Source: Deltaproteobacteria bacterium
GTDB lineage: Bacteria; Desulfobacterota; Syntrophia; Syntrophales; UBA2210
Direction: 5' to 3'
Length of the DNA: 64,000 nt
NCBI GenBank assembly: GCA_016933965.1
Contig: JAFGTS010000032.1
Span: 43,279 to 107,278, forward strand
Positions 31,859 through 40,381 of this stretch are shown piece by piece. The notes under the pieces are model-generated. The model was not told the origin of the DNA, searched no databases, and saw only the letters and a list, made by a program, of their open reading frames with translations. The position numbers and the translations under genes were made by a program. Numbering within the stretch: the first letter of the stretch is position 1; each line of letters opens with the position of its first letter.

Positions 31859-34082
31859 CGTAAAAGAGGTTAAAAAAGAATACAGACGTTCCAAGGAAAT
31901 CGCCGGCGTGGTGCTGCTCGCCCTGGCAGTCTTCCTTGTCGTGTGCCTCGTGTCATACCATCCCGGTGACCCCTCTTTCACGCACCGGCCCGATAAACTG
32001 CACCGGATAGCCAATTACGGAGGATTTGTCGGTTCCTACCTTTCCGACTCCTTCCTGCGGCTTTTCGGCATATCGTCCTATCTCTTTCCTCTGCTGCTCG
32101 TCGTCCTGGCCTTCAATTTCTTCAGGAACAGGGTTTTTTCGGTCAATCTCGCTGTTACCTTGGGGTTCGGCGGGCTGATCGTTTCAACGGCCTCGCTCCT
32201 GTCGGAGCGGTACGCGACTCGTTCGTTCTTTTACGATACCCTCGATCCCGGCGGGCTTCTCGGGTATCACACGGCAAAGATACTGAATTCATACATCAAC
32301 GCGGTGGGGGCGCACATCGTATTGACCGTCATCCTGCTCATCTCCCTCATGGTGACCCTCGACGTTTCCCTCGTTTCCCTGTCGAAACGCCTCGTCGCGG
32401 TCTCAGCGGCGGCGATATCCCGGACCTCCACGTTCTTCCTGATCAGGATGGAGCGACTGAGACGAAAGAAAAAACCCCCACAACCAAAAAAGAAAAAGAT
32501 CGGCAGGGAGCCTCCCCCCGTCATTGTCGAAGAGGCGGTGCCCCGTGAGAAGGTGAGCGAAAAAAAGAGATACCGGCAGACGGCATTTGAATTCCTCGGG
32601 ACCGGTGACACCTTTGAAGTGCCTCCCCTGAAGCTCCTCGACGAGATCGAACGGCAGAGCAAGGCGGTCAACAAGGAAAGCCTCATCATGAACGCCAGGA
32701 TCCTTGAAAAGAAACTGGCCGATTTCGGTGTTGAGGGAAAGGTCGTCGAGGTCAAGCCGGGACCGGTGATCACCATGTTCGAGCTGGAACCGGCGGCGGG
32801 TGTGAAGATAAACAAGGTGACCAACCTTTCCGACGATCTGGCCATGGCGCTCAAGGCCCAGAACATCCGTATCATAGCCCCCATCCCGGGGAAATCGGTG
32901 ATCGGTGTCGAGCTACCCAATCCAGGAAGAGAACTGGTCCACCTCCGCGACGTGATAGACAACGATGAGTTCCTGGAAACGAAGATCAAGCTGCCCATCG
33001 CCCTGGGCAAGGATATCGTGGGGAATCCCGTCATCACCGATCTCGCGAAAATGCCTCATCTCCTGATAGCCGGCACCACCGGTTCAGGGAAAAGCGTGTG
33101 CCTGAACGCCATGATATGCAGCATTCTTTTCAAGGCGACCCCCCAGGCGGTGAAGTTCCTCATGATCGACCCGAAGCGCCTGGAACTGTCCGCCTATGAA
33201 GGCATTCCACACCTCCTTCACCCCGTTGTGGTGAATCCCAAGAAGGCCTCCCATGTCCTGAAATGGGCCGTGGAGGAAATGGAGCGACGCTACCGGGTCA
33301 TCGGTGAATCGGGATTCAAGAACATTGAATCCTATAACCGCTTCGTCGACAAGGGACAGGCGGTTCCCGTGGTGCAGAAGGAGACCGGGACCGGCGAGGG
33401 GGAACCGGGCGAGGAAACACCACCCCCCGAACGGCTGCCCTATATCGTTATCGTTATCGACGAGCTTGCCGACCTCATGATGGTGGCACAGCGCAACGTG
33501 GAGGAATCCCTGACCCGCCTGGCCCAGATGGCCCGGGCCGCCGGGATACACCTCATCATTGCCACCCAGCGGCCCTCCGTCGATGTCATCACGGGGATCA
33601 TAAAGGCCAACTTTCCCACCCGCATATCCTTCCAGGTATCGTCAAAGGTCGATTCCCGGACCATCCTTGACCAGTTGGGGGCGGAAAAGCTCCTCGGCAT
33701 GGGGGATATGCTCTTTATTCCCCCGGGGATATCGAAATTGACCCGGATACACGGCGCCTATGTTTCCGATGCGGAGATCGGCAGGATCGTGGAATTCATC
33801 CGTGCCCAGCAGACTCCCGCTTATGATGAATCGATCGCCGAGTATAACCCCGAGGTCCGCGATGAACGCTTCGGTGATGAGGAATTCGACGAGAAGTACG
33901 ACGAGGCGGTGGAACTCGTGACCGACCTCGGGCAGGCGTCGATATCCCTGGTCCAGAGGTACCTGAAGATCGGATACAACCGGGCGGCCCGGATCATCGA
34001 AAAAATGGAGGCCGAAGGGATCGTCGGGCCTTCCGACGGCGCCAAACCGCGCAAGGTGCTGGCGGGGAAACTGCCGGAATAA
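31851..34082 (+). CDS. ftsK: DNA translocase FtsK/SpoIIIE
   Basis: 743 aa, full length. The N-terminal region (1-190) has four membrane segments; a short basic and proline-containing linker follows. The motor domain carries Walker A GTTGSGKS near residues 406-413 and Walker B IVIVIDELADLM near 530-541. The C-terminal gamma winged-helix domain (ELVTDLGQASISLVQRYLKI read in part) recognises polarity sequences (KOPS/SRS). FtsK pumps chromosome ends through the closing septum and activates XerCD. The linker is short compared with E. coli FtsK, closer to SpoIIIE. It precedes rimO by 1 nt. Confidence 0.96.
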   Translation: MADVKEVKKEYRRSKEIAGVVLLALAVFLVVCLVSYHPGDPSFTHRPDKLHRIANYGGFVGSYLSDSFLRLFGISSYLFPLLLVVLAFNFFRNRVFSVNLAVTLGFGGLIVSTASLLSERYATRSFFYDTLDPGGLLGYHTAKILNSYINAVGAHIVLTVILLISLMVTLDVSLVSLSKRLVAVSAAAISRTSTFFLIRMERLRRKKKPPQPKKKKIGREPPPVIVEEAVPREKVSEKKRYRQTAFEFLGTGDTFEVPPLKLLDEIERQSKAVNKESLIMNARILEKKLADFGVEGKVVEVKPGPVITMFELEPAAGVKINKVTNLSDDLAMALKAQNIRIIAPIPGKSVIGVELPNPGRELVHLRDVIDNDEFLETKIKLPIALGKDIVGNPVITDLAKMPHLLIAGTTGSGKSVCLNAMICSILFKATPQAVKFLMIDPKRLELSAYEGIPHLLHPVVVNPKKASHVLKWAVEEMERRYRVIGESGFKNIESYNRFVDKGQAVPVVQKETGTGEGEPGEETPPPERLPYIVIVIDELADLMMVAQRNVEESLTRLAQMARAAGIHLIIATQRPSVDVITGIIKANFPTRISFQVSSKVDSRTILDQLGAEKLLGMGDMLFIPPGISKLTRIHGAYVSDAEIGRIVEFIRAQQTPAYDESIAEYNPEVRDERFGDEEFDEKYDEAVELVTDLGQASISLVQRYLKIGYNRAARIIEKMEAEGIVGPSDGAKPRKVLAGKLPE

Positions 34083-34083
34083 A

Positions 34084-35427
34084 TTGAAAGAACGGATACA
34101 CATCATCAGCCTTGGCTGTCCGAAGAATCTTGTAGATTCCGAAGTAATGGCCGCCGCTCTTGAAAAGGGCGGTTTCCGGGTCACCGACGAGGAATCAGGG
34201 GCCCATATCATTCTTGTCAATACCTGTACCTTTATCCGGCCGGCACAGGAAGAATCCATCGACGTGATCCTGCGGGCGGCGTCTCTCAAGGAACAGGGAC
34301 GCTGCCGGTACCTGATCGTCGCCGGCTGTCTTCCCCAGCGGTACGGGGCGATCCTGGAAAAAGAGTTGCCTGAGGTCGATCTGTTCATCGGCACCGGGGA
34401 GGTGCCCCGGATCACCGAGCTGACGACGGCCCTGGTGGAGAACGGAAGGGCGATCCCCCGTTGTGTCGTCGGCAGACCGGACTTTCTCATGACCCGGCAT
34501 CACCCGCGGCTCCTCCCGGGGGGATGCCGCAGCGCTTACCTGAAGATCGCCGAGGGATGCTCGAACCGGTGTTCCTACTGTGTTGTCCCCCTTGTCCGGG
34601 GGGGCTTCCGAAGCCGCGAACCTGACGATATCGTGAAGGAAGCGGCGGGGCTCGCGGTGCGGGGGATACGGGAGATCATCCTGACGGCCCAGGAAACGAC
34701 GGCCTGGGGCGCTGACCTGAAAGGAAAACCGGCGCTGCCGACGCTGATGAGGGAACTGGCCTCCGTCGACGGCATCGCCTGGATCCGGCTTCTCTATACC
34801 TATCCCGGAAGCGTTTCCACGGAGCTTCTCGAAACGATCGCCGGTGAGGAAAAGATATGCGACTATATCGACATACCCATTCAGCATATCGACGACGATA
34901 TACTGAAAATGATGGGCCGGAGGGACCGCGAGAGCTCGATCAGGGCGGTCATTGCCCGCGCGCGGGACATCATTCCCAGCGTGGCCCTGAGGACGTCCCT
35001 CATCGTGGGATTCCCCGGCGAGGGGCGGGCGCAGTTCAGGAAGCTGCGGGATTTCGCGCGGGAGACGCGGTTCGATCACCTCGGTGTTTTTACCTATTCG
35101 CGGGAAGAAGGGACGAAGGCTGCCGGTCTGCCCCGCCAGGTGACGCAGCGGACCAAGGACCGCCGCCGCGGCCTGATCATGGAGGAGCAGGCGGAGATAT
35201 CCCGTGAGATCAACGAAACGCTCGTCGGGACCCGGCAGGAGATCCTTATCGAGGAACCTTCGGACATTCCCGGGTACGATCATGTGGGACGCCTGCGCCG
35301 GCAGGCCCCCGACATCGACGGCGTCACCTATATGAAGGGCGGGGGAAGAACGGGAGACATCGTCCTCTGCGAAATAACCGCCGCCGATGTCTATGATCTG
35401 CATGGAAAAATCATTAACAACCCGTAA
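34084..35427 (+). CDS. rimO: Ribosomal protein uS12 methylthiotransferase RimO
   Basis: 447 aa, TTG start 1 nt after the ftsK stop. Radical SAM methylthiotransferase that modifies an aspartate of ribosomal protein S12. The N-terminal UPF0004 domain has its three cysteines (ISLGCPKNLVDSE, NTCTF, AGCLPQR); the SAM cluster motif CSNRCSYC is at about residues 159-166, followed by IPIQH and a C-terminal TRAM domain. The GCPKNLVDSE wording is characteristic of RimO rather than MiaB. Confidence 0.94.
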   Translation: MKERIHIISLGCPKNLVDSEVMAAALEKGGFRVTDEESGAHIILVNTCTFIRPAQEESIDVILRAASLKEQGRCRYLIVAGCLPQRYGAILEKELPEVDLFIGTGEVPRITELTTALVENGRAIPRCVVGRPDFLMTRHHPRLLPGGCRSAYLKIAEGCSNRCSYCVVPLVRGGFRSREPDDIVKEAAGLAVRGIREIILTAQETTAWGADLKGKPALPTLMRELASVDGIAWIRLLYTYPGSVSTELLETIAGEEKICDYIDIPIQHIDDDILKMMGRRDRESSIRAVIARARDIIPSVALRTSLIVGFPGEGRAQFRKLRDFARETRFDHLGVFTYSREEGTKAAGLPRQVTQRTKDRRRGLIMEEQAEISREINETLVGTRQEILIEEPSDIPGYDHVGRLRRQAPDIDGVTYMKGGGRTGDIVLCEITAADVYDLHGKIINNP

Positions 35428-35456
35428 TATTGCGGTGACGAACCGTATCACCTGTC

Positions 35457-35477
35457 ATGCCGGACGTGATCCGGCAT
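35457..35477. repeat. Short palindromic repeat element
   Basis: ATGCCGGA-CGTGA-TCCGGCAT, an 8-bp perfect stem with a 5-nt loop, set in the context TGTC...CCAGT, which I recognise as a dispersed intergenic repeat type common in proteobacterial genomes. It lies 30 nt after the rimO stop and could also act as a transcript-stabilising hairpin. Confidence 0.5.
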
Positions 35478-35633
35478 CCAGTCTGCTCATGAATTCCCTG
35501 GTGCACAGTATTAACTACTCATATATTGTTGCCGTATAGAAAGCAGCTTCCTGCTCATGGGGAACCCATTTTACTATGTACGATAAATGCTTTATATATA
35601 CGGACGTTTTTTAGGCGGTAAGAGAAATTTTTC

Positions 35634-35666
35634 TTGACAGTCCGAAAAAACATTAGTAATCACTAA
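35634..35666 (+). promoter_or_regulatory. Promoter with overlapping TetR-type operator
   Basis: TTGACA (35634-35639), 17-nt spacer, TAATCA (35657-35662). The palindrome TTAGT-AATC-ACTAA (35653-35666) covers the -10, and a further half-site CATTAGTG follows at about 35672. The same palindrome, 11 of 14 positions identical, occurs at 36367-36380 in front of the acyl-CoA ligase, so the TetR protein encoded between them probably binds both. Confidence 0.6.
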
Positions 35667-35734
35667 CCCATCATTAGTGGACAATATATATCTCAGATCC
35701 GGGGGCCCTCCGCGGGGCATATTTTCGTAAGACA

Positions 35735-36346
35735 ATGAATATAGTAGATAAAACAAAAGAGCGATATCTCGAATATGAACGACGGCATCAGGAAATACTC
35801 GATGCGGCGATCCGGGTGTTCAATTCCAAGGGCTACAATGCGGCTACCACGGCGGAGATTGCCAGGGAAGCGGGGATTTCCGAACCGATCATGTACAAGC
35901 ACTTTGGAAGCAAACCGGAGCTTTTTTTGGCCTGCTTCCGGTCGATCAGCGATGAGTTGCTGGAGGCATACCGGGAGGTCTACAAAAACACTGTCGATAA
36001 CGAGGTCGGATATCTGGAAGGCGTTGCCCGTGTGTATATCGATTTCGTTGAGAACAATCCCCATAAATCAATGTTCCTTGTCCATTTGCTGAGTTATCGG
36101 GACAAACCGGAATTTGAAAGGGTGTTCATGGATTTCATGGATGCCAGCATAGAGGGTGTCCGGCGCATTATCGAGGCGGCAAAAGAGAAAGGAAGGATAC
36201 GGTCCACCATTGATGCTCGCATCCTTGCGGGGTTTTTCGTCAATCAGTACTTTACGGTGGTCGCTCTCAAGGAACTCGGGGGATTTCAACAGAGCTTCAA
36301 TGACGTCTTCTTCGAGATCATTCACAGCATGCTGAAGATTGAGTGA
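35735..36346 (+). CDS. TetR/AcrR family regulator, probable controller of the downstream operon
   Basis: 203 aa. The N-terminal helix-turn-helix (QEILDAAIRVFNSKGYNAATT read in part, then EIAREAGISEPIMYKHFGSK) is typical TetR; the C-terminal helices form the ligand pocket. The GISEPIMYKHF recognition helix resembles FadR/FabR-like members that sense acyl-CoA, but this is a weak argument. It is separated by 73 nt from the acyl-CoA ligase that opens an eight-gene run, and matching palindromes lie before both genes. Likely an autoregulated repressor relieved by a pathway acyl-CoA. Confidence 0.9.
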   Translation: MNIVDKTKERYLEYERRHQEILDAAIRVFNSKGYNAATTAEIAREAGISEPIMYKHFGSKPELFLACFRSISDELLEAYREVYKNTVDNEVGYLEGVARVYIDFVENNPHKSMFLVHLLSYRDKPEFERVFMDFMDASIEGVRRIIEAAKEKGRIRSTIDARILAGFFVNQYFTVVALKELGGFQQSFNDVFFEIIHSMLKIE

Positions 36347-36366
36347 TATATTTTTTCCCTTAAAAG

Positions 36367-36380
36367 TTAGTAGTTACTAT
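36367..36380 (+). promoter_or_regulatory. Candidate TetR operator before the acyl-CoA ligase operon
   Basis: TTAGTAGTTACTAT, near-palindromic, sharing 11 of 14 positions with the palindrome before the TetR gene. It contains a possible -10 TACTAT (36375-36380); no good -35 is seen 17 nt upstream. It lies 40 nt before the ATG at 36420. Confidence 0.5.
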
Positions 36381-36419
36381 TGAGGCCATAGTAAAAGCTA
36401 ATATCGGAGGGTGGAACAT

Positions 36420-38213
36420 ATGACGTTTACCGTTGCCGAGCTTCTGGAGAGACGTATCTCGGAATCGCCTGATCGTGTGTATCTGAAATACCATGACGGA
36501 CGGGCAGGCTGGAATGGGATTACCTGGAGCGAATACGGGGAGCGCATTGCCGAGTTCTCCCGGGCGCTCCTGGCGCTCGGTGCAGAAAAGGGGGACAGGA
36601 TTGCGATTATCGGGACCAGTTCGCCCGACTGGTTCGTGACGGACATGTCCATCATGACCATCGGCTGTATCACGGTCCCTATCTATTTTACCAGCAGCAG
36701 CGAACAGATCGCCTATATCGTGGATCATGCGGAGGTTCGCTATTTTATCATACTCGGCAGCGAATACCTTCCCGGGGTCCAGTCGGCTTTGAAGCACTGT
36801 CACCGGCTTGAAAAGATCATAATTCCCGATGATTTCGACCTTCCCGATGACACCGGTTTCATGAAACGGGAAGAATTTCTGTGGATGCAACGCGGGATCA
36901 CGCCCGAACAACTGGACAGGGTGAGAAGGAATGTGACCCCCGAGGACGTGGCGGCCTTTATATACACGTCCGGTACAACCGGTCCTCCGAAGGCGGTCAT
37001 GCTCGTCCACAGGAATTGTTGTGCCGCTGCGAAAAGTGCTGCCGCCTCCATGAAATTCCTCGATGCCCTGGCTGATCCGGTTAACATCACCTGTTTTCTG
37101 ACGCTTTCCCATGTATTCGAGCGGAGCTATTCCCTGATGACACCAATGGAGACAGGGGCGGTCGTGCATTTCGCGGACCTCTCCAGGGCGCTGGAAGAAA
37201 TACGGGAAATAAAGCCGACGATCGTTGTCGGGTTGCCGCGGACCTGGGAAAAGATATACGAAGCGATCATGGGGGAGCGGGACAGAATGTCTCTGAAAAA
37301 ACAGAGGATATTCGATTGGGCCCTCAGAACGGGAATGCAGTTCAACCGGACGATCTATGAAAAAAGGCGTATCCCCTTCCGGCTGAAGGTGCGTCACTGG
37401 ATGGCTAAGCGGCTGGTCATCGACAAGATCCTGGCCCCACTGGGATTTGAAAACGCCCGTCATTTCATGACGGGCGGCGCCGTATCGTCAAAGGAGATCA
37501 TAGATTTCTTCTTCTCCCTTGGTGTCTGGATATGCCAGGTTTACGGGCAGACCGAATCCCACGGGATGGGCTCCATTGAAACACGGGAAAAAAGGCGCTT
37601 CGGATCGGTGGGCATTCCATTTCCCGGCATCGAAATTTCACTATCCGGTGAGGGTGAAATACTGATGCGGGGTGATGTGGTCTCTCCCGGGTATTACAAA
37701 GATCCCGAGCTCACGAGGGAAACCTTCCGTGACGGATGGCTGTACACCGGTGATCTTGGCTATATTGATGAGGATGGCTATCTCTTCATCACCGGCCGCA
37801 GGAAGGACATCATCATCACCTCCGGTGCGAAAAATATCACCCCCGCGAAGATAGAGGCCTCACTTATGAGCATTCCCCTCGTCGAACACGCCGTCGTCGT
37901 CGGTGACGGCCGGAAATATCTCACGGCACTTTTGACGCTCAACCTGGACGAGGGGATTGCCTTTGCGCGGAAACAGGGACGAGTCGCCGACACCTATCAA
38001 TCCCTGCTCGCGATACAGGAACTGCGAAATGAAATAGAAAGGCAGGTGAACGAGATCAACGCGACCTTTTCCCGGGTTGAGCAGATCAAGAAGTTCGCCA
38101 TCCTTTCTCGACCCCTGTCGATAGAGGCCGGTGATCTGACCAGTCTGAACAAGATAAAGCGCTACGCGGTCATCGAAAAATATGCCGCCGAGATCGACGA
38201 TCTCTATTCATGA
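36420..38213 (+). CDS. Long-chain acyl-CoA synthetase (FadD15/ACSL-type)
   Basis: 597 aa from ATG 36420, 9 nt after GGAGG. This is the long form of acyl-CoA ligase: P-loop FIYTSGTTGPPKAVMLVH, a YGQTESHGMG A5 motif, GWLYTGDLGYIDEDGYLFITGRRKD and a C-terminal domain with KITPAKIE-like positions (AKNITPAKIEASL). The size and the GRRKDIIITSGAKNI stretch group it with ACSL/FadD15 ligases for long-chain or bulky acids. As the first gene of the operon it should load the pathway's starting acid onto CoA. Confidence 0.92.
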   Translation: MTFTVAELLERRISESPDRVYLKYHDGRAGWNGITWSEYGERIAEFSRALLALGAEKGDRIAIIGTSSPDWFVTDMSIMTIGCITVPIYFTSSSEQIAYIVDHAEVRYFIILGSEYLPGVQSALKHCHRLEKIIIPDDFDLPDDTGFMKREEFLWMQRGITPEQLDRVRRNVTPEDVAAFIYTSGTTGPPKAVMLVHRNCCAAAKSAAASMKFLDALADPVNITCFLTLSHVFERSYSLMTPMETGAVVHFADLSRALEEIREIKPTIVVGLPRTWEKIYEAIMGERDRMSLKKQRIFDWALRTGMQFNRTIYEKRRIPFRLKVRHWMAKRLVIDKILAPLGFENARHFMTGGAVSSKEIIDFFFSLGVWICQVYGQTESHGMGSIETREKRRFGSVGIPFPGIEISLSGEGEILMRGDVVSPGYYKDPELTRETFRDGWLYTGDLGYIDEDGYLFITGRRKDIIITSGAKNITPAKIEASLMSIPLVEHAVVVGDGRKYLTALLTLNLDEGIAFARKQGRVADTYQSLLAIQELRNEIERQVNEINATFSRVEQIKKFAILSRPLSIEAGDLTSLNKIKRYAVIEKYAAEIDDLYS

Positions 38214-38240
38214 CCGGCGGCAGCGGAAAGGAGGAACCAC

Positions 38241-38702
38241 ATGGCGGTGAAAAAGGACATGGCGGGAACAAAAATAGGAGAATTAGAATTTCCCGTCGAA
38301 AGAGGAAAAATAAAGGAATTCGCCGGTGCCATCGGTGATCCCAACCCGGTGTACCGGGACAGGGAGTATGCCCGGGCCCTGGGCTTCAGTGATGTGCTTG
38401 CGCCGGTGACCTTTCCCATCGCTTCAAGTTTCCAGATGCCTTCGGACAACTATGTGCTGGAGACGTCGCTTCAGCTGGGCATGGATCCCGGGAAGAGCGT
38501 GCATGGAACCTTTGAGATCATTTATGAACGGCCTGTCTGCGCAGGGGAAACTCTGCGCGGCGAGATCGTCGTGGGTGACATTTACGAGAAGGAAGGGAAG
38601 CGGGGAGGCACCATGACCTTCGTCGAAATGAAACAGAATTTTTACGATGAGAAGGACGAACTGGTGGTCACGATCAGCAATATTTTTATCGAGAGGTCAT
38701 AA
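38241..38702 (+). CDS. MaoC/FAS1-dehydratase-like protein, probably non-catalytic partner
   Basis: 153 aa hotdog-fold protein. The position of the hydratase-2 motif reads AGAIGDPNPVYRD: the Asp is kept but the catalytic His is replaced by Tyr. The N-terminal GTKIGELEFPVERGKIKEF matches the FAS1-like dehydratase N-terminal domain family. It is 25 nt before a second MaoC-fold gene that has the His. Such pairs form heteromeric (R)-enoyl-CoA hydratases in which one subunit gives the active site and the other enlarges the acyl pocket. Confidence 0.85.
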   Translation: MAVKKDMAGTKIGELEFPVERGKIKEFAGAIGDPNPVYRDREYARALGFSDVLAPVTFPIASSFQMPSDNYVLETSLQLGMDPGKSVHGTFEIIYERPVCAGETLRGEIVVGDIYEKEGKRGGTMTFVEMKQNFYDEKDELVVTISNIFIERS

Positions 38703-38727
38703 GGAAGTATTTCGAGGAGGATATCTC

Positions 38728-39159
38728 ATGGAAGAGTCGAAGCTGTATTATGAGGATGTCGCCGGCGATGACATCCTTCCATCATTTCAAATAACTGTGA
38801 CACGCACGCATATCGTCAAATATGCGGGAGCCGGCGGTGATTTTTTCCCCGTTCATCATGATGAGGAATTCGCAAAAGCGGTGGGGCTGCCATCGGTGTT
38901 CGCCATGGGGCTCATGCACGGAGGAATGCTGACCAGGGTTGTGACGGACTGGGCCGGGGACGGTCGCGTGCGGCGGTACAAGATCAGGTTCGCCACCATG
39001 GTCTGGCCGGGCGACACGCTCACCTTTGCGGGGCATGTGGTCGGAAAATACGAGCAGGATGGCGCGCATCTCGTTGATTGTGAGCTTTCTGTCGTAAATC
39101 AGAACGGGGAGAAGGCGATCACCGGAGAGGCAACCGTCAAGCTGCCCTCGAGAAGATAA
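38728..39159 (+). CDS. MaoC-like enoyl-CoA hydratase, catalytic subunit
   Basis: 143 aa from ATG 38728 (GAGGAGG 7-13 nt upstream). The hotdog motif AGAGGDFFPVHHDEEFA retains the Asp and His that activate water in (R)-specific enoyl-CoA hydratases; GLMHGGMLTRVV continues the central helix. It directly follows the His-less MaoC homologue and precedes the acyl-CoA dehydrogenase, so the pair is expected to hydrate the enoyl-CoA that the dehydrogenase makes. Confidence 0.88.
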   Translation: MEESKLYYEDVAGDDILPSFQITVTRTHIVKYAGAGGDFFPVHHDEEFAKAVGLPSVFAMGLMHGGMLTRVVTDWAGDGRVRRYKIRFATMVWPGDTLTFAGHVVGKYEQDGAHLVDCELSVVNQNGEKAITGEATVKLPSRR

Positions 39160-39176
39160 CCCAAGGAGAGTGACCT

Positions 39177-40322
39177 ATGGATTTTAATCTGACGGAAGAA
39201 CAGCTGATGTTTGCCGATTCAGTCGAAAAATTCGCCCGGAAGGAGATCGCTCCCGGCGTCGAGGAACGGGAAGAGGTCTCGGGTTTTTCCCGGGACGTGT
39301 GGAAAAAAATGTCGGAATTCGGCCTGAACGGACTGTGCATTCCCGTTGAATACGGGGGCGGCGGTGCCGACCCGATAACGACGATCATCGGAACCCAGGC
39401 ATTTGCAAGGGGCAGCGGGGATGTCTTTCTGGTCGTGGCATGGCTTTCCCATCTGCTGCTGGCCGCCATGCCGATCGTGGATCTTGGCACGGAGGAGCAG
39501 AAAAAGAAATATCTTCCCAAGATGGCGTCGGGTGAGTGGATCGGGGCTTACGCGCTGACCGAACCCGAGGCCGGGACCGATGCCACCGGGTTGAGGACCA
39601 CCGCACGAAAGGAAGGGGATCATTACATTCTGAACGGAAGCAAGACCTTCATCTCCAATGCCCCCATTGCGGATGTCTTCGTGGTCTTCGCATCGATAGA
39701 TCTTTCCCTGCGGGCGGGGGGGATCACCATCTTTGTCGTGGAACGGAACACCCCGGGGTTAACGACGGGAAAACCCCTCAGGAAATACGATGGTCATTCC
39801 TCGCCAACGGGAGAAATCTTTTTCGAGGATTGTGCTGTTCCGGTCGAGAATCTGCTTGGCAAGGAAGGCGAAGGCTTCTTTGCGATGATCTCTTCTCTCG
39901 GATGGGAACGCATGGCATTCGGTGCCTGTGTCGGTGCCATGGAATGGGAATTGGAACAATGCATTGCCTATGCCAGGGAGAGAAAACAGTTCGGCAAACC
40001 GATCGCAAAATTTCAGCTTGTACAGGCCATGCTGGCGGAGATGAAGATCGATCTCGAGGCGGCACGCTACCTTGTTTACAACCTTGCCTGGAAGAAGCAT
40101 ATGAAAACCGACACGGCCCTTGATGCCGCCATTACCAAGACCTTCGTTACCGAGGCGGCTCATCGCAATTCCCAGAAGGCCGTCCAGATATTCGGCGGCA
40201 ACGGCTGCATGCGGGAATATCCCGTCGGCCACAACTTCTGGGCAAGCAAAATGGGCGTCATCGGTGGCGGGACATCGCAGATTCAACGGGTCATCATCGG
40301 TAGAATGCTTGCCGGGGTATAG
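39177..40322 (+). CDS. Acyl-CoA dehydrogenase
   Basis: 381 aa, full length, ATG preceded by AAGGAG. FAD flavoprotein oxidising acyl-CoA to 2,3-enoyl-CoA and passing electrons to ETF. Signatures: YALTEPEAGTDATG, GSKTFISNAPIAD, the helical ARERKQFGKPI segment and the C-terminal FGGNGCMREYPV. The position of the usual C-terminal base (YEGT) reads GGGTSQIQ, with Gly instead of Glu, so the base must come from elsewhere, as in isovaleryl- and many bulky-substrate dehydrogenases. A candidate is a Glu in GAMEWELEQ. Confidence 0.92.
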   Translation: MDFNLTEEQLMFADSVEKFARKEIAPGVEEREEVSGFSRDVWKKMSEFGLNGLCIPVEYGGGGADPITTIIGTQAFARGSGDVFLVVAWLSHLLLAAMPIVDLGTEEQKKKYLPKMASGEWIGAYALTEPEAGTDATGLRTTARKEGDHYILNGSKTFISNAPIADVFVVFASIDLSLRAGGITIFVVERNTPGLTTGKPLRKYDGHSSPTGEIFFEDCAVPVENLLGKEGEGFFAMISSLGWERMAFGACVGAMEWELEQCIAYARERKQFGKPIAKFQLVQAMLAEMKIDLEAARYLVYNLAWKKHMKTDTALDAAITKTFVTEAAHRNSQKAVQIFGGNGCMREYPVGHNFWASKMGVIGGGTSQIQRVIIGRMLAGV

Positions 40323-40381
40323 GGTTACTGTTCACAGAAAATCAGTGACGTACCGAAATCAAAGAAGGGAGGAGAGGTTGT

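Noticed and set aside
34195..35451. 418-aa minus-strand open frame
   Set aside because: Antisense to rimO, which has complete family motifs.
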